Assembly: GCA_965554225.1 (NCBI GenBank)
Contig: CBEVZC010000052.1
Span: 1-19,288 of the forward strand
DNA length: 19,288 bases
Reading direction: 5' to 3'
DNA from: BMS3ABIN04 sp965554225
Lineage (GTDB): Bacteria; Bacteroidota; Ignavibacteria; Ignavibacteriales; Melioribacteraceae
The position numbers were made by a program, and so were the translations under genes. Below the pieces are notes generated by a model, which saw only the letters and a list, made by a program, of their open reading frames with translations, did not search any database and had not been told where the DNA came from. Shown one piece after another: positions 7,676 to 13,915 of the stretch. Position 1 is the stretch's first letter; the number at the start of each line of letters is the position of its first letter.

Positions 7676-8902
7676 TTATACAATTTTTATTTCCGGCAGA
7701 GGGATTATAAATTTCCCGCCCTTTTTCCTATATTCTGTCTCTTGCTCAAGAATTTCATCGGCATAATTCCAAGCTAAAAGCAAAACATAATCCGGTAAAT
7801 CTTCCAAAAGCTTGCCCGGAGGAAAAATTTTCAAAAAATTTCCCGGCAAATAAAATCCTTGTTTAAAAGGATTAGAATCCACAGCATAGTCTATCAGCTC
7901 GTTCCCGGCTCCGATGAAGTTTAACATTGTTGTGGCCATTCCGCCCGAGGCGCCATAAACAGCAATTCTTTTATTATTAGATTTCAGATCATTAAGCAAA
8001 TCCAATATTTGCTTTTTAATTTCGATTACGCTTTTAGGAAAGTTTTTATAATATTCTTTCCTATTAATATTTTTTGAATATTCTAAGTTTATAATTTTAT
8101 TTATTGAATCATCATAATTTTTATTATGTTCAATAAATAATCTAACGGATCCGCCAAATGTTGAAATTTCTTCGATTTTATTTATGTATAGCGAATGTCT
8201 GTTAAATAAGTTATTCAACGCAATAACGGAAAAATAAGATAGATTCTGATGGAAAATCATATCGAATTCATTTCTTTCAATCAAATTAATTGAATACGGA
8301 ACTTCGAGAATAACAACACCATTTGGTTTTAACAACTTTTTCAAATTTCCGGCGAACTCGTTTAAGTCGGATATTAAGTTTAATACATTATTCCCTAAAA
8401 TTACATCCGCCGATTTTCCCTGACTCAGTAAATCGTTTGTGACTTTCGTATCAAAAAAATTGCATAAAGTGGGAATCCCTTTTTCAATAGCCACATTAGC
8501 CGGACCTTTAGCCGGATCGATGCCCAATACTTTAATATTCTTTTCTGCAAAGTACTTAAGCATATATCCGTCGTTGCTTGCAATTTCAATTACAAAACTA
8601 TTTTGATTTAGTTTTCTACTTTTAGTTATTTGATGAGCACTTTTTGAGAAATGATTTAGCAACGTTTTGGAAACAGAAGAGTAATACGGATAATCTTCCA
8701 CATAAAGAATTTTCGGATCAACTTCGTCTTTAAGTTGCAACAAACTACAATCGTTGCAAAAAACAAGGTTAAGAGGATATTTTTTTTGAAGAGAGTTAAG
8801 CTGCGATTCTTTCAATAATACATCGGCTAAAGGAATTTCACCAAATGAGAATATTTGCTCAAGCTTATCACTACCACATGAACGGCAGTGTGAATATCCC
8901 AT
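7676..8902 (-). CDS. Sugar C-methyltransferase paralog with replaced catalytic motif
   Basis: This 408-residue protein is a diverged tandem paralog of the gene immediately downstream, with the same domain order. The zinc cysteines are kept (Cys6, Cys9, Cys49, Cys52), as are the SAM motif VIEIASNDGYML (104-115) and LGIDPA, and the C-terminal AVYGASGGMATTMLNF. The catalytic YHEH is FHQN instead (Phe217, His218, Gln219, Asn220; codons at 8243-8254), and the position of TcaB9 His181 is Leu176. Tyr71 still matches TcaB9 Tyr76. The fold and cofactor site therefore seem intact while the base and its helper are gone. It may be a structural partner of the active copy or catalyse another reaction. The start at 8902 is firm, with AAAGGAAA about eight bases upstream. 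It is 16 bp after the PIG-L gene, consistent with cotranscription. Nothing in the reading frame suggests decay. Confidence 0.9.
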   Translation of the reverse strand: MGYSHCRSCGSDKLEQIFSFGEIPLADVLLKESQLNSLQKKYPLNLVFCNDCSLLQLKDEVDPKILYVEDYPYYSSVSKTLLNHFSKSAHQITKSRKLNQNSFVIEIASNDGYMLKYFAEKNIKVLGIDPAKGPANVAIEKGIPTLCNFFDTKVTNDLLSQGKSADVILGNNVLNLISDLNEFAGNLKKLLKPNGVVILEVPYSINLIERNEFDMIFHQNLSYFSVIALNNLFNRHSLYINKIEEISTFGGSVRLFIEHNKNYDDSINKIINLEYSKNINRKEYYKNFPKSVIEIKKQILDLLNDLKSNNKRIAVYGASGGMATTMLNFIGAGNELIDYAVDSNPFKQGFYLPGNFLKIFPPGKLLEDLPDYVLLLAWNYADEILEQETEYRKKGGKFIIPLPEIKIV

Positions 8903-8918
8903 AATTGATTTCCTTTCT

Positions 8919-9569
8919 TTAGATGATTAGTTTTTTAACATAGAATGCTTCGGCATATTTTTCCGGAGCATTGGATTCAACTCCTCTTATTCTTAATAAA
9001 GACCTAAATGTTTCCTCATCAAACCATGTTTTATCCTTTTGAGAGATAAAATTTTCAGATATGAGTTTAATTTTTCTTTCAATATTTTTCCGGGATAAAT
9101 GAACAAAAAAATTAGGCCGACCTAAATCGCCGTCATATTTTAATATTTCATATTCAAATATTAAATGATCACGAAAAGTATTCCAAGTTAATTCCGAAAT
9201 CAATCTATGGTCTTGATGATAATCATTTTTATAATGTGTAAAAATGATATCGGGAGAATAATTTAATTTTAACTTTTCAAAATAATCTTTTATTTCCTCT
9301 CCAATGTAGGGGAAATACCCATCGTGAAAGGATAAAACACTAACATCGGATTTTTCCGCTTTCTCCAAGAATTGATTTGCACACAGTAAAGCTTCTTTTT
9401 TTCTGATCTGATCTGAACTAAAAACAATCCATTTAACTTCTACATTAAAATAAAAATCAATTAACTTTAATAATGTTCCCCCGCATCCAATTTCTATATC
9501 GTCGGCATGCGCACCAAGACATAAAATTTTTAGATTTTTATCTTTTAAATCAAAGTTTAGATGTAACAT
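8919..9569 (-). CDS. PIG-L family zinc-dependent deacetylase
   Basis: The 216-residue protein shows the LmbE/PIG-L pattern. LCLGAHADDIEIGCGGTLL (16-34) is a variant of the AHPDD zinc motif with Ala22 in place of Pro. FTHYKNDYHQDHRLI (110-124) supplies Asp116, His118, Asp120 and the zinc-ligand candidate His121. Family members remove N-acetyl groups from amino sugars or sugar conjugates such as GlcNAc-PI, mycothiol or bacillithiol precursors. In this operon the likely substrate is an acylamino sugar or its nucleotide form, but none can be named. It lies 15 bp after the nucleotidyltransferase gene and 16 bp before the first methyltransferase, so it is firmly in the same transcription unit. There is no signal peptide, so it is cytoplasmic. 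No clear ribosome-binding site precedes the ATG. Confidence 0.9.
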   Translation of the reverse strand: MLHLNFDLKDKNLKILCLGAHADDIEIGCGGTLLKLIDFYFNVEVKWIVFSSDQIRKKEALLCANQFLEKAEKSDVSVLSFHDGYFPYIGEEIKDYFEKLKLNYSPDIIFTHYKNDYHQDHRLISELTWNTFRDHLIFEYEILKYDGDLGRPNFFVHLSRKNIERKIKLISENFISQKDKTWFDEETFRSLLRIRGVESNAPEKYAEAFYVKKLII

Positions 9570-9584
9570 AAATTAAGTTTTGTA

Positions 9585-10364
9585 TTATTTGTGATTCCAA
9601 ACTTCCCAAGGTTGTTCGCCTTTTGAATACATATCGTCTAAAAGCTGCTTGTCTTTGAATGTATCCATACTTCCCCAAAATCCATCATATTTATAGCACC
9701 CTAATTTATCTTCCGATATTAATCTTTGAAAAGGTTCATTAATTAATTCCTCACCCTCTTTCAAATAATTAAAAATTTCATTCCGGAAAATAAAAAATCC
9801 ACCATTTATTCTAATTCCCGATTGTCCAATATGTTTAATTCCTTTAACCGAATTATCTTTTGATACTTTAACTACATGAAAACTATATGTAGGTTTAATG
9901 CACAAAAAATTCGCTATATTTTTACTTTGTTTAAATTGCTCAATCGTCTTTTTCAAAGGTAAATCGGAAAGACCATCGCTATAATTAGCGAGAAAAATCT
10001 TCTCTCCTTTAAGATACTTTTCTACGGCTTTTAACCTCTGACCGATATTAGAATGCAAACCGGTATCAACAAAGGTAATTTTCCAATCACTTATATCGGT
10101 ATTCAATAACTTTAAATTTTTTCCGCCATTTGAATAAACAAAATCGTTAGTTATATATTCTTGGTAATTCAGGAAATAATTTTTTATTACATCTCCTTTG
10201 TATCCCAAACATAAAATAAAATCCTTATGCCCAAAATATGCATAGTATTTCATTATGTGCCAAAGTATCGGTTTATTACCGACCGGGACCATCGGTTTCG
10301 GAAGACTTTCGGAATATTCCTTCAGCCTCATTCCTAATCCGCCGCAAAAAAGGACTACTTTCAT
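9585..10364 (-). CDS. rfbF: Sugar-1-phosphate nucleotidyltransferase, RfbF (glucose-1-P cytidylyltransferase) type
   Basis: The 259-residue protein matches RfbF in length and signatures: GGLGMRL (8-14) in the nucleotide loop, LPKPMVPVGNKPILWHIMKYY (21-41) with catalytic Lys23, LANYSDGLSDL with the metal-binding Asp, RINGGFFIF, and a C-terminal GFWGSMDT followed by GEQPWEVWN that closely resembles the RfbF end. The characterised reaction is CTP + glucose-1-phosphate to CDP-glucose + PPi, the entry step to CDP-3,6-dideoxyhexoses and several branched sugars. Met12 stands where Thr is usual in GGLGTRL, so donor or sugar specificity could differ. It is the first gene of the - strand run and would commit sugar to the pathway. 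The partner 4,6-dehydratase gene (rfbG) is not in this window. A nucleotide other than CTP cannot be excluded by eye. Confidence 0.82.
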   Translation of the reverse strand: MKVVLFCGGLGMRLKEYSESLPKPMVPVGNKPILWHIMKYYAYFGHKDFILCLGYKGDVIKNYFLNYQEYITNDFVYSNGGKNLKLLNTDISDWKITFVDTGLHSNIGQRLKAVEKYLKGEKIFLANYSDGLSDLPLKKTIEQFKQSKNIANFLCIKPTYSFHVVKVSKDNSVKGIKHIGQSGIRINGGFFIFRNEIFNYLKEGEELINEPFQRLISEDKLGCYKYDGFWGSMDTFKDKQLLDDMYSKGEQPWEVWNHK

Positions 10365-10595
10365 ATATAAATTCCAAAAAATTGTTTGAAAATATTTTGA
10401 ATAAATTTCTTTTTACTTTAATCAGCACAAATCGGAACAATCGGTATTTTACCTGAAAAATATTTTCTTCCTTTAAATTACAACATATAAAATAATTATT
10501 AAACTTACATAACTTTATATCAGAATTTTTGATATACTTCCTTTTAAAAAACTGAAGTTTAATAATTAAAACATTTTTTCACTAGGTTATTTTCT

Positions 10596-11525
10596 ATGCC
10601 GAATGCACTTGCACATTTAGGGGTAAATGGTCTTGCTACAAAACCAATTATTAAAACGGCAGACCTTAAATGGATTTACCTCGGAGCTATTATTCCCGAC
10701 ATAGCATGGATTTTGCAAAGGGTAGTTAAATTAGTCTATCCAACTGTAAACGGATACGACTTGAGACTATATGTTATTATTCAAGCTTCTCTGCTATTTA
10801 GCCTTATCCTTGGGCTATGGTTTTCAAGCTTTTCCAAAAATCAACTTAGAACTTTTATCATTTTATCGCTTGGTTCTTTATTGCATTTGCTTCTTGATGC
10901 TTGCCAAATTAAGTGGGCAAACGGTGTTTTATTATTTGCTCCATTTAGTTGGCAATTATTGGACTTCGGATTTTTCTGGCCGGAAAGTTGGCCTACATAC
11001 TTAATAACATTATTCAGTCTGGGCTACGTAATTTTTTACTGGAGAAAAGCTGTAGAGAAGATCCCGGACTTGAAGATTCGTTCAGTAAAATACCATTCTT
11101 TTTATTTGCTGGTTTTATTCTCATATTTTATTTTACCTTTAGCTTTGCTGCAAGGTCCCCAAAATGCTGATAATCATTTCGTACAAACATTGCGCAATTA
11201 CCAAAGCAGAAGCGGGAAGCACATTGAATTTGATAGAAGAACAATTTTTTCAAAAGACGGTAACTTATTCTTAAAGACTTTTGCCAATGAAAAAATAAGA
11301 ATAATCGGGAAAGATTTACCTTCTTCCGGCACAGTTTCAATTAAGGGAAAGTTTATAGACAATAATACAATTCAAGTTTCTCAATTCCATATTCATTCTG
11401 TTATTTTTAGGGATGGAGCTTCTTATTTAGGGCTTTTTATAATTTTATTAATTTGGGTAATCTCTTTTGCCAAATTTAGCAAAAGAAAAAATAATATAAC
11501 TTCGGCGGCTTTAACCAAAAATTAA
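10596..11525 (+). CDS. YdjM-type membrane-bound metal-dependent hydrolase with extra C-terminal ectodomain
   Basis: The 309-residue membrane protein begins MPNALAHLGVNG with His7. It continues with LGAIIPDIAW (Asp35) and GSLLHLLLDACQ (His97, Asp101), the His/Asp pattern of the PF04307 (DUF457/YdjM) family. About six hydrophobic segments are visible, near 26-42, 58-78, 86-102, 133-149, 166-185 and 276-293. Residues about 190-270 between the last two are polar and beta-rich (IRIIGKDLPSSGTVSIKGKF, then TIQVSQFHIHS), resembling a small OB-like barrel that E. coli YdjM (about 200 residues) lacks. Family function is poorly known; membrane hydrolase activity is predicted from the metal ligands. It is divergent from the sugar operon across 231 bp and convergent with the small ORF at 11522. 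The start has only a weak AGG about ten bases upstream. Confidence 0.8.
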   Translation: MPNALAHLGVNGLATKPIIKTADLKWIYLGAIIPDIAWILQRVVKLVYPTVNGYDLRLYVIIQASLLFSLILGLWFSSFSKNQLRTFIILSLGSLLHLLLDACQIKWANGVLLFAPFSWQLLDFGFFWPESWPTYLITLFSLGYVIFYWRKAVEKIPDLKIRSVKYHSFYLLVLFSYFILPLALLQGPQNADNHFVQTLRNYQSRSGKHIEFDRRTIFSKDGNLFLKTFANEKIRIIGKDLPSSGTVSIKGKFIDNNTIQVSQFHIHSVIFRDGASYLGLFIILLIWVISFAKFSKRKNNITSAALTKN

Positions 11526-11764
11526 TTATAGAGTAATTTACTTTTTCGCGAATTATGTTCTTCGAGCAATAGCATTTCAAGCATATAGTCTTGCAGCAAA
11601 ACCATTTGAGAAGAATCTAAAATTCTTGTTTCGGTTACGTTAATAAATGTTCTTGAAAACTTAGCTTCGTTTGGTTTTACTTTTTTACTGCTAAATGTAA
11701 GTTTTTTTTCCACTTTAGATAACAGAAGAAAAGCAGAAGCGTCAGGCTCAAAGTAAAATTTCAT
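11522..11764 (-). CDS. Small hypothetical protein, 80 aa
   Basis: I do not recognise this protein. It starts MKFYFEPDASAFLLLSKVEKK, is rich in Lys, Glu and Leu, and has no transmembrane segment or cysteine. Support for it being real is the GAAGGGAAT immediately before the ATG and its neat tail-to-tail packing with the membrane hydrolase gene (3-bp overlap). Against it are its size and lack of any known domain. If not coding, the stretch from 11526 to 12129 is gene-free. Confidence 0.45.
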   Translation of the reverse strand: MKFYFEPDASAFLLLSKVEKKLTFSSKKVKPNEAKFSRTFINVTETRILDSSQMVLLQDYMLEMLLLEEHNSRKSKLLYN

Positions 11765-11869
11765 ATTCCCTTCAGATAATTTTTAATTTCATTCGTATTA
11801 TCGGTGAAAAAGAATATTCTTTAATTGCAATTCTCTAAATTGTGATATAGATTACGTAAGCAAATTTAT

Positions 11870-11900
11870 TTGCACTTTATATTAGGGTGAAGGGTATAAT
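11870..11900 (+). promoter_or_regulatory. Possible promoter overlapping an inverted repeat
   Basis: TTGCAC (11870-11875) and TATAAT (11895-11900) are separated by 19 bp, a little wide. The -35-like element overlaps the right arm of GCAAAT-TT-ATTTGC (11860-11873), which could be an operator. A transcript from here would run about 65-70 nt to the terminator at 11941-11974 and contain no ORF. Confidence 0.3.
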
Positions 11901-11940
11901 AAATTGTTTTTTCCTTTAGATTTGTTACCCTTTAATTACA

Positions 11941-11974
11941 AAAGCCTCGAGATGATTTATCTTGAGGCTTTTTA
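11941..11974. terminator. Rho-independent terminator, usable in both directions
   Basis: AAAGCCTCGAG (11941-11951) pairs with CTTGAGGCTTT (11961-11971) through an 11-bp stem with one G-T wobble and a 9-base loop. A T-rich tail follows on the + strand, and TTTTGT follows on the - strand. It lies about 160 bp past the stop of the acyl-CoA synthetase and is the natural end of that - strand transcript; it would equally stop + strand transcription. Confidence 0.78.
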
Positions 11975-12129
11975 TTTAACACTATATTTTAACAAAAGCT
12001 AAGTGACTTATTTTAAATCGCGTTTACTCATCAAAAAGCTTAAAAATGCTAAATTCATCTGCCCTTGCCTTATATTACTATATTTATAGAGTATTTGATT
12101 TCGGTAAAATACTTAAATATCTAAACCTC

Positions 12130-13851
12130 TTACTCTATCTCCGCATCATTCATTACTAAATATCTTTTAATCTTTTTAGTGGTAGTTTTTTCAAATTCAT
12201 GTTCCCGGATATGAAAACGCATAATTCTTTTGTACGGAGTAAGATCTTTATTAATTCTTTTAATTTCTTTATCAATAATTTCCTCAATAAGGTTATTATT
12301 GATTTGAACACTATTTTTTTGTGAATAAAGAATAAACTCCTCTGAATCTACAACTATTTGTGCCGCAATTATTTCACTTTGTTTATCATCCTTTTCTCCA
12401 TAAACTACAGATTCCAGGATAAACGGACTTTTATTTAAAGCATCTTCAATTTCTTCAGGAAAAACATTTTTCCCGTTTTTTGAGATAATAACATTCTTTT
12501 TCCTACCACTAACGTGAAGGAATCCATCATCATCAATGAAACCCAAATCTCCAGTCTTAAACCATTCGCCGTCCAACGTCTCTTTTGTTTTCTCTTTATT
12601 TTTATAATATCCCAACATAACATTTTCCCCTTTTGCATAAATTTCTCCTATACCATCCTCATCGGGCTTAACAATTTTTAGCTTTACTCCCGGCAGCGGT
12701 AATCCAGCAGCATCATTCTTAAAATTATCTAATTGGTTTAATGCTAAAATAGGAGAAGTTTCAGTCAATCCGTATCCTTGTAAAAACCCAAATCCAAATC
12801 CTTGTAAACCCTTTGCAACTTCAGGATCAGGCGGAGCCCCGCCGACAATAAAAAGTCTTATGGAACCGCCGAATTTATTATGAATTTCTTTGAAGATTTT
12901 TTTCTTTAGCTTTTTTAATCCTAATTTACCGGCAAAATCTGTTAAGGTAACTATTTTAGGAACAATTTTAGATTTTGTTGAGTCACTCTGAATTGCCTTT
13001 TGAATTTTCTTATACATTTTATCAAATAATAGCGGGACACCGAGAACAATAGACGGCTTTACTTTTAGCATGTCATCCGCTATTGTTTTAAGTGAACGTG
13101 AATAATGGACCGATGAGCCGGCATACAACGGACAAAGCATACCGCAAGTACATTCGTAAGTATGGTGCATTGGCAAAACAGATAAAAATTTATCTTCCGG
13201 ATACATCATCAGCATACTAAGCATATCCTGCAAATTTGCAACTAAATTTCCCTGCGAGAGCATCACACCCTTTGCTCTTCCTAAAGATCCGGAAGTAAAA
13301 ATAATTTCAGCCATTTCGGAAGGTTTTATCTTTGGCAAATCTACTTCACTGACCTCGGATTCTCTATCAATTAAATCCTTCATAAAAACAAAATTATCTT
13401 TATGCGAAGCTCTATCCATATTGATAAAAACCGTTAATCGTTTTAGAGTATTCTTCTTTTCAATCAAAAGGTTTGAAAAATTATCGGAAAAAATTATTGC
13501 CTCGGAATCCGACTCATAGAGAATATTTAGTATCTCATTTGACCTAAGATTCTTATCGATAGGAACAACTACATAGTTAAACGACATTAACGTAAGATAG
13601 CTAATAACCCATTGCACCCTGTTATCACTTATTAAAGCTACATGAGTTCTTTCCGGCAGTCCTAGTTTTCTAAGCGCATTACCGAACCTTAATATATTTT
13701 CTTTAAGCTGCCGGTAATTTACTTTTGAGATCGGATGATTTAGAATATCTTCAAGAGCAAGTTTTTCGTCATATTTTTCACATGACTTAAAAATCATGTC
13801 TTGAATGTGGTCAATTTTAGGAGTGCTGTAAAGCTTTATTTTTCTTTTCAT
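12130..13851 (-). CDS. AMP-forming long-chain acyl-CoA synthetase-like ligase
   Basis: The 573-residue ANL-superfamily enzyme activates a carboxylic acid with ATP and transfers it to CoA. Visible motifs are EIIFTSGSLGRAKGVMLS (P-loop, with Ser where the second Thr is usual), MHHTYECTCG, FIVGGAPPDPEV, GYGLTETSPILALN, GEIYAKGENVMLGYY, FKTGDLGFIDDDGF with the hinge SGRKKNVIISKNGKNVFPEEIE, and a C-terminal TTTKKIKRYL that keeps the catalytic Lys. The frame is open to 13908, but the extra 19 residues are dominated by a perfect hairpin. I therefore place the start at ATG 13851, where MKRKIKLYS begins and GGTGGG lies just upstream. Fatty acid is the likely substrate; chain length is unknown. It follows pepD on the same strand after 64 bp. 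Confidence 0.88.
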   Translation of the reverse strand: MKRKIKLYSTPKIDHIQDMIFKSCEKYDEKLALEDILNHPISKVNYRQLKENILRFGNALRKLGLPERTHVALISDNRVQWVISYLTLMSFNYVVVPIDKNLRSNEILNILYESDSEAIIFSDNFSNLLIEKKNTLKRLTVFINMDRASHKDNFVFMKDLIDRESEVSEVDLPKIKPSEMAEIIFTSGSLGRAKGVMLSQGNLVANLQDMLSMLMMYPEDKFLSVLPMHHTYECTCGMLCPLYAGSSVHYSRSLKTIADDMLKVKPSIVLGVPLLFDKMYKKIQKAIQSDSTKSKIVPKIVTLTDFAGKLGLKKLKKKIFKEIHNKFGGSIRLFIVGGAPPDPEVAKGLQGFGFGFLQGYGLTETSPILALNQLDNFKNDAAGLPLPGVKLKIVKPDEDGIGEIYAKGENVMLGYYKNKEKTKETLDGEWFKTGDLGFIDDDGFLHVSGRKKNVIISKNGKNVFPEEIEDALNKSPFILESVVYGEKDDKQSEIIAAQIVVDSEEFILYSQKNSVQINNNLIEEIIDKEIKRINKDLTPYKRIMRFHIREHEFEKTTTKKIKRYLVMNDAEIE

Positions 13852-13870
13852 AACCCACCAAAATTTATTT

Positions 13871-13904
13871 TTGCAACCGGACATTGTGCATAGTCCGGTT
13901 GCAA
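13871..13904. repeat. Perfect 12-bp inverted repeat (hairpin) between pepD and the acyl-CoA synthetase
   Basis: TTGCAACCGGAC (13871-13882) and GTCCGGTTGCAA (13893-13904) are exact reverse complements around a 10-base loop. The arms are clearly more G/C-rich than the surroundings. Neither side carries a T-tract, so it is not a classical intrinsic terminator. It begins about 11 bases after the pepD stop and ends about 20 bases before the synthetase ATG, so it would form in the leader of that gene. Confidence 0.92.
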
Positions 13905-13915
13905 TCAATTCAATA

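Larger units (their letters stand above)
11765..12129. other. Gene-free stretch of 365 bp
   Basis: No credible coding region is visible on either strand. The stretch holds a 14-bp inverted repeat (GCAAAT/ATTTGC arms, 11860-11873), a possible -10 box TATAAT (11895-11900), and a convincing hairpin terminator (11941-11974). It separates the end of the acyl-CoA synthetase gene from the small ORF. Confidence 0.7.

Noticed and set aside
7676..8902. Upstream methyltransferase as a pseudogene
   Set aside because: The frame is full length, has a strong ribosome-binding site and keeps the zinc and SAM residues; only catalytic positions differ.
10427..10443. Direct repeat of AATCGG in the divergent gap before the membrane hydrolase gene
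   Set aside because: A six-base repeat with 9-base periodicity is too short in this composition and lacks an accompanying promoter.
13852..13908. 19-residue N-terminal extension of the acyl-CoA synthetase
   Set aside because: These codons consist mostly of the perfect hairpin at 13871-13904 and encode an atypical segment; a better start with GGTGGG upstream is at 13851.
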